Shown here: piece by piece, positions 14,201 to 20,997 of the stretch
Layout of the letters: the number at the start of each line of letters is the position of its first letter
How positions within the stretch are numbered: the stretch's first letter is position 1
Source of the DNA: a virus
IMG/VR virus record: IMGVR_UViG_3300036715_000794
Span: 1-27,756 of that record
Length of the DNA stretch: 27,756 bases
Strand: one strand, 5' to 3'
Program-made: the position numbers and the translations under genes
Notes under the pieces: generated by a model
The model's database searches: none
What the model saw: only the letters and a program-made list of their open reading frames with translations
What the model was told of the DNA's origin: nothing

Positions 14201-15769
14201 AACCATTTCCTGCATGGCAGACTGCTTAAGCTGGCGTAGTGCATCGACAGCATTTTGCCCGGAATAGCGAAGGACAGTTCCGTTATTATCCGTTACTGCA
14301 ATTTCCCCGAACGTCCGAAGGTCAGCTTCCAGCGCAGGCAGGGCATCGGCAGTAACTGCTTTGGCGGCTGATTGCCCTGCCAACTGGGCTTCCTCGGCCG
14401 CTTTGGCAGCAGCCCAATAGGCAGCATTGACCTTGCTAACATCCCCATTTAGCAATCCAACACCGTTGATTTCTTTGGTAAGGTCCCACACTTTACCATC
14501 AACAGTCATGGCGCTATCTTTCCAGGCAACTTTACCCAAGTCGCCTGCCAGAAGCACTGCCTTATTAGCAGTAGCGCCATTTGCCAAATCTAGGAAAAAC
14601 GTCTTAGAAGTGGGGATGGTAGTCTCGGATGCTCTGGTAATTTTCTCGGCACCAGTAAGTAGCCGAGCGGTAGCCTGAGGCCCGAGCTTCTCCATTGCAG
14701 CCTTGACCGTCAGGGCATCATCCCCAGCCAAATCGGCGTACAACTTGTTGGTGAGCGTATCAAGCGCCTGGTCGCGGTTGGCTGTGGTGATAGCCAGCTT
14801 GGTATCCAGCACTGCATCCCCGGTAGGCAGTAGTGCCTGGGGCGGCTGTGATCTAGCCAAGTCAGCAATGACATCTCCGGTAGTGATGTTAACACCTTTG
14901 GCAACCGGAGCTCCTGCTAGGTTACCAGCTTTTTGCTCCACGTAGGAAGCCTGCGTCAGCTTCTCACCTGCAGCATCACGCACCTTGCCAATGGTGGTAA
15001 TATTGCCGGCTTCATCGAGGAACTTCGTAGATGCCCAGCCTGCATATTTCAGCAACCCGCCAGCAGCACCAAAGATCATGCCAGTAGAGGCTAGGTGGCT
15101 GGCGAAATCTTCCCAGTCATTGATGCTATCGTAGATAGGATGCTGGTTGAGGGCGGCATAACTTCCCATCTCGAAGGCCAGGCCTTCCAAGCCAGCCTGT
15201 GCAGCGCCAGCAGCCGATGCCAGCCACCGAGCTTTGGTAGCACTTTCCCCTGCGGAAATCAGGGATGCACCACGCTGAAGCCAGTAGCGTTCCGCGGTGT
15301 TGGATAGGATGCCAGTGGCCGAGGCCGCCCCTTGGGAAACAGCCCGCCCTGCTTGGTACTCCCGTAGCAGTTTAACCGACATCCCGCCAGGGATGATACT
15401 ACCAAGGAGGAAACCACCAAGTTCCACGCCTTGTTGATGAGCATCTGCGAATCGTGCAGCCCCATCGGACATGTCACCGCCTTCAATAAACCTATGCACA
15501 TCCTCATCGGTAATTTGGTTAAGGTCGGGTGCGATGAACTTTGGCAATGGATTGTCATTGCCCGTGATGGCATCTGCTGCCGACTGCACCAATTGGCCTG
15601 CCTTGAAGATAGTGTAGTCAACACCATTCCAAGTAGAAGAAATGGCATTATCCAACATTGCTGGAACGCCATGAGTTACCCAATCAAGGGCAGGGTTAGG
15701 ATTGCCAACATCACTGTTAGCAAGCCCTTGTGCTACGAAGTCGGCGTAGACTGGATTGTCGATAGCCAT
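11249..15769 (-). CDS. Large internal virion (ejection) protein
   Basis: This very large late protein (1506 aa) lies at the end of the leftward operon. Size, Ala/Gln/Asn-rich helical composition and order after a 192-aa and a 669-aa virion protein match the internal-core/ejection proteins of podoviruses (T7 gp16 and phiKMV gp37 positions). These travel with the DNA into the host envelope. Gly-rich hydrophobic stretches near residues 114-130 and 226-246 could insert in a membrane. A proline run (YIPPPPLESRKF) marks a likely domain border near the middle. It has no lysozyme motif; that is in the upstream gene. The ATG at 15769 has GGAG upstream. The family assignment is by context and size, as sequence similarity in this group is low. 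Confidence 0.8.
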   Translation of the reverse strand: MAIDNPVYADFVAQGLANSDVGNPNPALDWVTHGVPAMLDNAISSTWNGVDYTIFKAGQLVQSAADAITGNDNPLPKFIAPDLNQITDEDVHRFIEGGDMSDGAARFADAHQQGVELGGFLLGSIIPGGMSVKLLREYQAGRAVSQGAASATGILSNTAERYWLQRGASLISAGESATKARWLASAAGAAQAGLEGLAFEMGSYAALNQHPIYDSINDWEDFASHLASTGMIFGAAGGLLKYAGWASTKFLDEAGNITTIGKVRDAAGEKLTQASYVEQKAGNLAGAPVAKGVNITTGDVIADLARSQPPQALLPTGDAVLDTKLAITTANRDQALDTLTNKLYADLAGDDALTVKAAMEKLGPQATARLLTGAEKITRASETTIPTSKTFFLDLANGATANKAVLLAGDLGKVAWKDSAMTVDGKVWDLTKEINGVGLLNGDVSKVNAAYWAAAKAAEEAQLAGQSAAKAVTADALPALEADLRTFGEIAVTDNNGTVLRYSGQNAVDALRQLKQSAMQEMVKLKIPMEEMAARLNVKQDFFTNPNAPESSFINAIDPTQRRWMAIKYQTANAPSVWALRGAAVLDDKIAAARQQQQIVATSVLGRQLPDFAVSELNALEHRFAGWFSSSNAAYNSVLEKAQAAGAIRQAVIEDMAVQRAASMVNAEQTLRNFGEKSKVAVALAAIANRVRGTGLKYKLVNAELQSTEWIKALQAGNTSALDPAEHVIPLKVAGITDEEVTAIDQWITSHIGQDTYYLNKQNELRTAMGKSTLGGADTFYIPPPPLESRKFAAIVIDSNGEKGMLFGKTAEELSAAINRARKDFPGVTILQREDTDAWFKAAGEYNAQAAYGATRLDNAMLRKGTMRPDQLTNSFQVLDEINKWYARKEYAIAADATELYYGQQFAEAALAAKALNPAGDANAFTKVINTVLGLTDQNTAWAKINQWLSGVGDKVMEETWGKIQAARKGKITWDEANKIASAYGVNAFENEALWEAAGMKSWTGSAQATVKQLNTLQRVAILGLDYWNAVVNAFGTPILLLPEMRAAMAAGKSVPYFKLIGNAIQNYFTNPALLDRYDKLGIVDKSLSAHRELVDAVSMLSGAKTAQQALQQAGIANGKIAAFIDKMSTPSNWSERFTRYLGADVGRQIAEMRGLTGADVDAFAANFANKVSGNFTAGQRPQVFQGILGSAVGLFQSYQFNYMQQAFRHLEEGNAKNLAMMQALQGTIFGAQSLPGFSIANYHLLEKHNKEHSDIYSNLRELVGEDVGNYVLYGLGSNLLGANLWSRGDSNPRNITVLPVTPSDLAVVSYFEKGIGALKDFAQSVLNGGSLKVSALEAVAHAGVNRPLAGVAEWALGARTSEGGKLDIPIDQDLLSISTAIRFLGAKPMDEAIKMETFQRFNKLKAADQEKLNEIGSALRSQFLSQETGGEDVAVDDFFKRYSDAGGNPAAFRQFYLNQMRAATTPRALVFANATRNSPWARNYQELLQPDSFPALGSPTPPTSE
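11283..11325 (+). promoter_or_regulatory. Long imperfect inverted repeat at the convergence point
   Basis: AACTATCAGG (11290-11299) and CCTGATAGTT (11311-11320) form a perfect 10-bp stem with an 11-nt loop. The pairing can be extended outward with one bulge and one wobble (GCGGGG with CCTCGC). It lies 40-80 nt past the helicase stop, inside the 3' end of the opposing gene. No T tract follows in either direction. It may protect or end the rightward transcript, or be coincidental. Confidence 0.4.
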
Positions 15770-15794
15770 TTGTTGTTACTCCATGAGGGCTAAC

Positions 15795-17804
15795 TTACCA
15801 ACTTCCAGTGGGTCCACCAGAAGGTGTACCAGAAACGGGCGGTGGATTGGAGCTAGGTTTGCTTCCAAAGATTTCGGCTAATTTGGCAAACACGCCTGGG
15901 CTTTCCTGGGCTGTCTTGTTAACGGCTTGCACTGCCCCAACTGCTTTTACAACGTCTGCTGGATTGGTCAAGTCGAAAGCGTTAGCTCCAAACCTAACGA
16001 CGTAACCCTTCTGCTGCGGTGCCCCAATCAAGTCAAAGCGGCGCATCTTATTGTTAGCATCTACCAAGCTCTTGTAGTAGTTACTAATGTCGATTGCCGG
16101 TTGCTTACTGGAATTAGCAAGGGCAGAAATGATGTTGGCATCAGTTAGGGATGCTGTTGGCAAGTTTGCAATAGCCGGAGGCACCGCTCCAGGGTTCTGC
16201 TTGTTAATCAAGTCGATGGCTCCAGGCGTAAGAGCGTATGGGTTGGTGATCCCTTGCGGCGCCTTGCCAAGTGCCATCTCACTGTACTTCTGCGCAACAT
16301 AGTTGCCAAAGAATCGCTGCTCCTCGATAGCCCGTTGCTTGGGATCGAGTGAGAACTTCTGTTTGGCTGCTGCTGTACGATAGTCGTTGCTCTGGCGCAA
16401 TTGATTGATGACAGCAACGTTGGGTGCCAAGGCTTCTCGGGTAGCTTGAGGCAGCGCTGGGTTGTTAGCAGTAGCCATAGCATCCACAGGGTTAGCCCCA
16501 AGGGAACCACCAGCTGCTACTGCCTGCAACATTCCAAGCGTATCTTTGTCAATTACCTTGGCCCACTCGGAAGGCTTGATGCCTTGTGGAATGGTCATCC
16601 CCAACTTTGTAGCAGCATCTTGCAGCAGATTGTCAGCGCCTGCGTTGGCCTCTACTACTTGCTGGAATTGCTGAAGCCTACGCTGCACATCCTGTTGCTG
16701 CAAATCTATGTGCTGCTGTTGCAGCAGTTGGCGCAATTGCTGCAACTGCAATTCCTGCTGCTTGTAGGCATTGTTGACATCTACGCTCTGTGCCAGTGCC
16801 GCCACATGAGCGAGCTGGGCCAGGCCAGGGTTAGCAGCGTCATTGAGTGTTTGTTGGTTCTGCGCCAGCTTCTGGTTTCCGCCCACCGCAGTCTGCATGG
16901 CTTGTATTTGGCCCATGATGCGATCGTAGTCCATCTTGTCACGAGCGCCGCCAAACAAGCCACTAACCAAGCGTTCCATCGGACTCTGGGCTTCCCAGGT
17001 GGGGCCGGAGAACCTAGCATTGTTGCGGTTGAAGATATCTACCAGCGCCTTGATATTGTCAGCCGTGTTGTTGCCGCCAGCCACCACGGCAGAGTTGGGA
17101 TCATTGTCGTTCATCCCAAAGGTACCCATAGACTTGCTGTTGGCTGCTGCCAGAGCTTTGATGCCATCCAGGGCACTTTGCAGCAAACTTGGTACATCAA
17201 ATTTGCTACTTGGAGTTGCAGGCTGTCCAGCAACAGCAGTGGCACCCGTGGGAGCAGGCGCGGTAGCTGATTGGTTAGCTGCTTGCAGAACATCAGTAGG
17301 CATCCCGCCATTCTCGCCGGGAAGGATGCCGTTAATCATCGGCGGGTTGACAAAGCCTCTGCCAGCCCCGGCACTAGCACTGTTAACTTGCGTCAGTGCA
17401 TTTTTGAACTGCCGAAGATAGTTAGCTGCAGTAGTGATGCCATCAGTTGCATTGGGATTGGGCTTAGGCGATCCTGTGAAGTAGGCATTTACACCATCTT
17501 CCAGGCCGTTGTTCTTTACCAAATCAGCAAACATCTTAATCCCTGCCACCGCAGAGTGGACAGGGTTAAGCGGGTCGGTCATGCCAGGCTCGGCATACTG
17601 CTCGAAGTTGCCGTACTTAGCACCCAGTTGCTTGCTAAGAATCTGCATGGGGCCGATGGCTCCCACCGAATTTGGTGTGTAAGCCTTCGAGTCATTACCT
17701 AGGTTGCTCTCGATTTTAGCAATCGCTAACACCGCGTTTTCAAGCCCAGGGGCGTACTGTTGAGCTAATGCTCGCAGCTCGTCTTCACCAAGTTGTTGTG
17801 CCAT
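15795..17804 (-). CDS. Internal virion protein with lytic transglycosylase domain
   Basis: This late virion protein (669 aa) opens with a soluble lytic transglycosylase (SLT/Goose-lysozyme-like) domain. The catalytic Glu is in AIAKIESNLGND (Glu32), followed by GAIGPMQI (48-55) and NAYFTG (106-111), the three classic SLT motifs. The enzyme cleaves murein glycan strands locally so the injected proteins and DNA can cross the peptidoglycan. A Pro/Ala/Thr linker follows near residues 170-200. A Gln-rich coiled coil spans about 346-384, and a Ser/Pro/Gly tail ends the protein. In phiKMV-type phages the lytic domain is likewise in the middle ejection protein, whereas T7 has it in the largest. The ATG has GGAG upstream. 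Confidence 0.88.
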   Translation of the reverse strand: MAQQLGEDELRALAQQYAPGLENAVLAIAKIESNLGNDSKAYTPNSVGAIGPMQILSKQLGAKYGNFEQYAEPGMTDPLNPVHSAVAGIKMFADLVKNNGLEDGVNAYFTGSPKPNPNATDGITTAANYLRQFKNALTQVNSASAGAGRGFVNPPMINGILPGENGGMPTDVLQAANQSATAPAPTGATAVAGQPATPSSKFDVPSLLQSALDGIKALAAANSKSMGTFGMNDNDPNSAVVAGGNNTADNIKALVDIFNRNNARFSGPTWEAQSPMERLVSGLFGGARDKMDYDRIMGQIQAMQTAVGGNQKLAQNQQTLNDAANPGLAQLAHVAALAQSVDVNNAYKQQELQLQQLRQLLQQQHIDLQQQDVQRRLQQFQQVVEANAGADNLLQDAATKLGMTIPQGIKPSEWAKVIDKDTLGMLQAVAAGGSLGANPVDAMATANNPALPQATREALAPNVAVINQLRQSNDYRTAAAKQKFSLDPKQRAIEEQRFFGNYVAQKYSEMALGKAPQGITNPYALTPGAIDLINKQNPGAVPPAIANLPTASLTDANIISALANSSKQPAIDISNYYKSLVDANNKMRRFDLIGAPQQKGYVVRFGANAFDLTNPADVVKAVGAVQAVNKTAQESPGVFAKLAEIFGSKPSSNPPPVSGTPSGGPTGSW

Positions 17805-17815
17805 TGTTTATTCTC

Positions 17816-18394
17816 CTACGATCCAAAGATACCGCCGATAACACCAGCAACCGGCCCCAACAAGCCGCCCAATATGCCTCCCATGCTACCTGCACCAGAA
17901 CCCCCGATAGAGTTAACAGTGTAGCTACCCCGGGTGGCAGAATACAGCTGGGAAAGCGCCTGAATATCACCTTGCCGGATATTAGCATACTTAGACACAT
18001 TGTCCAAGGTGTCCTTAGCTGCCTTGGCAGATGCTCTGGCGTATGCATCATTGGCAAGCAGTTGGGCAGTCGTAGAGTTGTATCCACCGCTGCCGTTCAT
18101 TGCTTGGTAAATCTGCGGTAGATCAGTTTCCCTGTAATCGCGGAATGTGGAGTCAACAAGGTCACGGGCATCGGAAATACCAAGTGTCTTGTTGTACTCT
18201 GTAGGAGTGGTGACAAGGATGGGTGTGAGAGTCGTTAATGCTTGGCAAGTTGGAGGATACCAGCATTCGTCGCTGTTCTTCTCCCGGTAGATGTACTTAC
18301 TTTTATCTTCCCCCGTGATATGATCGACGAGGTTGCCAATAGCTCCACCGTACTTATCAAGAAAGCTCTCAATTGCGCCGGAAGAAACATCCAT
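17816..18394 (-). CDS. Small internal virion protein (T7 gp14-like position)
   Basis: This 192-aa late protein directly precedes the SLT ejection protein. It has a helical, Ala-rich middle (ANDAYARASAKAAKDTLDNVSKYANI) and a very Gly-rich hydrophobic C-terminus (GSMGGILGGLLGPVAGVIGGIFG) that could insert into a membrane. Size, composition and position match the smallest of the three podoviral ejection proteins (T7 gp14), which forms an outer-membrane channel. Sequence identity to a named family cannot be claimed. The ATG is preceded by TAAGGAG. Two cysteines (DECWYPPTC, residues 43-50) could form a disulphide. Confidence 0.65.
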   Translation of the reverse strand: MDVSSGAIESFLDKYGGAIGNLVDHITGEDKSKYIYREKNSDECWYPPTCQALTTLTPILVTTPTEYNKTLGISDARDLVDSTFRDYRETDLPQIYQAMNGSGGYNSTTAQLLANDAYARASAKAAKDTLDNVSKYANIRQGDIQALSQLYSATRGSYTVNSIGGSGAGSMGGILGGLLGPVAGVIGGIFGS

Positions 18395-18406
18395 TGCATC
18401 TACTCC

Positions 18407-18913
18407 TTACTTCTTCGCCATCGGCCGCACGCCAAACCACCACATCGTGGTAGAAGTTGCGAGGTAGATAGCTGCATCCACCAGGGAGGCGGCTTGGGCA
18501 TCTGCTAGCGCCTTCACGCCAATAGCGCCCACCGCGATTGTCACCAGCCAGGCAAACAGCACACCATAGCCAATAGTGGTGCCGGGGCGGATGAAGCCCC
18601 GGAGGAAGTCCACAATGCCAAGTAGGTACTGTATAGCAATAGGCGCAGTGGAAGCTGCCGACACATAGGTAGCCTTGTCACTTTCATAACTGGCAGTCAC
18701 AGCTGCATTGTCACCTTGGGCTACAGCCACCTGCACGTTACTAGCTGCCAAGACTTGTGCCTTCTGCAATTCTAGTTCTGCAATTTCTTTGTTGGCTTGA
18801 GCTTCCTGGGCTTTAGCTTCTGCCTCTTGCTTGGCCTTGAAGTAGTCCATAGCGTAGGTCATGCCGGTGCCAAGCAGCCCAGTAAGTCCGCCGAAAAGTG
18901 CTGAAAGTTCCAT
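18407..18913 (-). CDS. Holin-like protein with three hydrophobic segments
   Basis: This 168-aa membrane protein probably belongs to the lysis set. A short hydrophobic N-terminus (residues 5-20) precedes a long Ala/Glu/Lys helix (residues 23-60). Two clear membrane segments follow (about 112-134 and 145-162), and the ending YWFG-like TTMWWFGVRPMAKK resembles the 3-TM holin family of phages and gene-transfer agents. Holins form the inner-membrane lesion that triggers lysis. The frame is open upstream, but the ATG at 18913 with AAGGAG in front is clearly the start. It could instead be a structural membrane protein, as it directly precedes the ejection proteins. Confidence 0.6.
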   Translation of the reverse strand: MELSALFGGLTGLLGTGMTYAMDYFKAKQEAEAKAQEAQANKEIAELELQKAQVLAASNVQVAVAQGDNAAVTASYESDKATYVSAASTAPIAIQYLLGIVDFLRGFIRPGTTIGYGVLFAWLVTIAVGAIGVKALADAQAASLVDAAIYLATSTTMWWFGVRPMAKK

Positions 18914-18923
18914 GAGTGTCTCC

Positions 18924-19163
18924 TTACAAGAAAAGCATCGCAAGTTGCGCAAGTGAGGACAATGAGTTAATGTCCAGTCCGGGGGTACCATCAGTACTAT
19001 CAGGCGCGGCTACTGTAGGTGTTGCCTGTGTCGTGGGTGCATCTGCTAGCGGAGCCTGCACCTGCTTCTGCTGCTGGGTGTTTTCGGTATCATCTTCCTT
19101 CTGCATTTGCAGGAGTTTACTGAAGTCAAATCCGCCCAGCAGTGCAAGCATACTAGCGTCCAT
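18924..19163 (-). CDS. Hypothetical protein with low-complexity linker (79 aa)
   Basis: This is a small late protein of unknown function. It has a hydrophobic start (MLALLGGFDFSKLLQM), a long Gln/Thr/Pro/Ala-rich linker (residues 24-62) and a second hydrophobic patch at the end (LSSLAQLAMLFL). The layout of two short hydrophobic ends joined by a flexible linker suggests a protein tethering two partners or a membrane. It overlaps the upstream coiled-coil membrane-protein gene by 11 nt and lies 10 nt before the holin-like gene, so it may belong to the same lysis or assembly group. The start has GGGGAA upstream. Confidence 0.65.
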   Translation of the reverse strand: MDASMLALLGGFDFSKLLQMQKEDDTENTQQQKQVQAPLADAPTTQATPTVAAPDSTDGTPGLDINSLSSLAQLAMLFL

Positions 19164-19428
19164 AGGAAGTTCCCCGCTGCTGTTGCAACTCGACGATGGC
19201 CTGCGTATTGTTGGCCTGCTGCGCTTTGAGCACTGCTACATCAGTAATTACCTGAGCCAGCAAAACTTGGGAACTCTTTAGTTCCGAAAGCTGAGCTCGT
19301 ACATGCTCCAATTGATCCAGCGTCTTTTGGTTTTGCTGCGCAAAGTAGTAAATACTACCAAGCCCTTGGAAGAAGAAAGCAGCAATTGCTATGTAGCTTT
19401 TGATGGCATCAGGGGATTGTGGCGCCAT
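19153..19428 (-). CDS. TM plus coiled-coil protein, spanin- or holin-like
   Basis: This 91-aa late protein has one N-terminal membrane helix (about residues 11-30, SYIAIAAFFFQGLGSIYYFA), then an almost continuous coiled coil (34-85) rich in Gln, Leu and Ala. This is the shape of an inner-membrane spanin, or of small phage membrane proteins next to holins. The frame continues upstream without a stop. The ATG at 19428 is chosen because TGGAGA lies 7 nt ahead. It overlaps the DUF5675 gene by 20 nt. Its neighbours support a lysis role. No outer-membrane spanin partner with a lipobox was found, so the spanin label is tentative. Confidence 0.6.
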   Translation of the reverse strand: MAPQSPDAIKSYIAIAAFFFQGLGSIYYFAQQNQKTLDQLEHVRAQLSELKSSQVLLAQVITDVAVLKAQQANNTQAIVELQQQRGTSYGR

Positions 19429-19849
19429 TCTCGATCTCCAGTAGAAAAGGTTTTCGCGCGAGTGCGTTGTGGAATTTAGCAATAGCAAGCCGGGAGTTAA
19501 GTAACATGCGGCCATGCCCCATTGTTCCAACTGCCAAGCCAAGGGCTATACATCCCGCCAACTCCTGCTTATAGCCTTCACTAGCTAACCCACAGAAGTT
19601 GGCTACATGGATTCTGATCCCAGCCCGGCCGGGAACGTTGAGTAGGCTGTAGCCCCAACCGAGATGCTTGCTAAATGTCCATACGCACTTGTATGTACCA
19701 ATCGGAATGCAGCTATTTCCTCGGACGTTGTTCCTCCAAGGTAGCTCACCGGACCAGAGCTTTAACAACTGACTTCCAATTGGCAACACGAAGTTGCCAA
19801 AAGTACCGTCAGCGCCGGAGATAAGGCGTGTCAGATGGACGGTAAACAT
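19409..19849 (-). CDS. DUF5675 family protein
   Basis: This 146-aa protein matches DUF5675, a family common in phages and bacteria. It contains GTFGNFVLPIG near the start, GELPWRNNVRGNSCIPIGTY, then LLNVPGRAGIRIHVANF and a GCIALG segment. Conserved Cys, His and Arg residues in these blocks suggest an enzyme. In sequence shape the family resembles L,D-transpeptidase-type folds, but the function is not established here. Position beside membrane and holin-like genes makes a cell-wall role during lysis plausible. The only other wall-active domain visible is the virion SLT, so this is a candidate for the missing lysis enzyme. The start has AAAGGGTG upstream. Confidence 0.75.
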   Translation of the reverse strand: MFTVHLTRLISGADGTFGNFVLPIGSQLLKLWSGELPWRNNVRGNSCIPIGTYKCVWTFSKHLGWGYSLLNVPGRAGIRIHVANFCGLASEGYKQELAGCIALGLAVGTMGHGRMLLNSRLAIAKFHNALARKPFLLEIENGATIP

Positions 19850-19859
19850 CTAACACCCT

Positions 19860-20210
19860 TTACTTAGCCGGTGCTTGCGCAGCAGGTTGTGTAGCAGCTT
19901 TTGCGGCAGCCTGCGCAGCGGCCTTCAGTTCAGCAGCCTTGGCAGTAGTTTCGACGGCAGCTTTGTTTGCCGCAACCGCAGCAGCTCGGGCGCGGGCAGC
20001 CGCAGCTTCAGCCAACGCAGCCTTTTCAGCAACCGACAGCTCCACGACTTTGCCATCCCCCTCATACTTGTAATCGCGGCAGTTGTCTGCCGTGAAACCG
20101 TTGGGAATGTCAGTCACTTGGTGCAGCGAGTAGCCAGGTTCGGTAACGACCAAAGGCTTGTCACTTGCGCGGACGATGTTTCCGCTTTTGCTTCCAGAAA
20201 TAATCCACAT
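19860..20210 (-). CDS. Protein with Ala/Lys-rich C-terminal tail (116 aa)
   Basis: This late protein has two halves. Residues 1-55 (MWIISGSKSGNIVRASDKPLVVT and onward to NCRDYKYEGDG) look like a small beta-rich fold. Residues 60-116 are a long Ala-rich helix with Lys, Glu and Thr, ending in PAAQAPAK, reminiscent of histone-H1-like tails or extended virion linkers. The frame is open further upstream, but the ATG at 20210 with GAGAGG in front is the likely start. It could be a virion assembly or tail protein, or a DNA-binding protein. It follows a hairpin-containing gap after the oxygenase gene. Confidence 0.65.
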   Translation of the reverse strand: MWIISGSKSGNIVRASDKPLVVTEPGYSLHQVTDIPNGFTADNCRDYKYEGDGKVVELSVAEKAALAEAAAARARAAAVAANKAAVETTAKAAELKAAAQAAAKAATQPAAQAPAK

Positions 20211-20234
20211 GGGGAACCTCTCAATTGAAAGAAC

Positions 20235-20288
20235 GTTGGTACAAGCTACCAACAAGCTATTCTCCTATGGCTTCTATAGGCAGAAGCC
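20235..20288 (-). promoter_or_regulatory. Hairpins in the gap between oxygenase and Ala-rich genes
   Basis: The 98-nt gap 20211-20308 is the longest non-coding stretch in this part of the late operon. It holds a 7-bp stem with a 5-nt loop (GTTGGTA with TACCAAC, 20235-20253). It also holds two mutually exclusive stems: CCTAT with ATAGG (20264-20280) and GGCTTC with GAAGCC (20269-20288). Leftward of the first stem is GTTCTTTCAATT, too broken for a good terminator. No convincing promoter was seen. Confidence 0.4.
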
Positions 20289-20308
20289 TAGTAGAATCCG
20301 TTACTTTG

Positions 20309-20983
20309 CTATACGGCTTCATAGAAGTTAACAAGGCCGTAGCGAATCCCGCTGGTAATCTGCTTCACTTCATGCGTCCAGCTGTAGGTAGACGGGAACA
20401 GTACCAGTTCACCAGCTTTGGGCACGTATGTGAAGGGCTTGCCATCTTCACCGATGATGTTCGCAAACTCCAACTGGCCGCCCTCGAAATCGGTGCCGCA
20501 GTTGTTGAGATAGATGCACCCGGTATACCGGCGGCTGGAATTGACTTTGATCTTCCCATCGTGGATAGTGCAATTATCCGCGTGCGGAACAAAGAAGTCT
20601 CCAGGGCCGTTAGCAGTTACCAACCATTGCCGCCATTGCTTAACAGGCCGGGTATCCTTGTAGGTAGCTACGATAGCTGCCAACACAATGGAATCCAGCA
20701 TCTTGTCCAGCTCTTTGGCGGTATCAGGCACCAGGGCAGACAGTTCGATTATCTTACCTTGGCGCTTGTCCGAATCTTGGACCCATTTATCCCCGTTATA
20801 GTAGTTGACCGGGCGGAACTCCGCGCGGGCTGCGGCTTCGCATAAGTGTTTGCACAGTGTAGCATCCAGCACTTGCGAAATCCCCACCGGGGTTTCCGTG
20901 CCTGGCGCTAGTAGTTGCTTCGCTGGCTGCGCATCATTGGCTGCCAGAAAGTCAATGGCTGCTTGTGAAATTTGGTATTTCAT
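20309..20983 (-). CDS. 2OG-Fe(II) oxygenase, prolyl-4-hydroxylase-like
   Basis: This 224-aa enzyme is of the 2-oxoglutarate/Fe(II) dioxygenase superfamily. The iron triad is visible as HAD (His134, Asp136) and His204 in STYSWTHEV. Arg214 in SGIRYGLVNFY should bind 2-oxoglutarate. The block YTGCIYLNNCGTDFEGGQLEF (residues 153-173) is typical of the P4H alpha-subunit/PKHD group. Family members hydroxylate proline, other residues or nucleobases using O2 and 2-oxoglutarate; the substrate is not evident. The start has GAGGAA upstream. It lies 14 nt after the asparagine-synthase-like gene and appears to be the last enzyme of a co-expressed cassette. Virion proteins encoded upstream (Pro-rich or Gly/Asn/Asp-rich) are possible substrates; that is inference. 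Confidence 0.88.
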   Translation of the reverse strand: MKYQISQAAIDFLAANDAQPAKQLLAPGTETPVGISQVLDATLCKHLCEAAARAEFRPVNYYNGDKWVQDSDKRQGKIIELSALVPDTAKELDKMLDSIVLAAIVATYKDTRPVKQWRQWLVTANGPGDFFVPHADNCTIHDGKIKVNSSRRYTGCIYLNNCGTDFEGGQLEFANIIGEDGKPFTYVPKAGELVLFPSTYSWTHEVKQITSGIRYGLVNFYEAV

Positions 20984-20997
20984 TTCCAGTTCCTCGG

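Noticed and set aside
16401-17270. 289-codon open frame on the + strand
   Set aside because: It is antisense to the SLT virion protein gene, including its Gln-rich coiled coil, whose codon bias keeps the opposite strand open. No start signal was found.
20225-20845. 206-codon open frame on the + strand
   Set aside because: It is antisense to the 2OG oxygenase, whose iron and 2-oxoglutarate motifs show that the - strand is the coding one.
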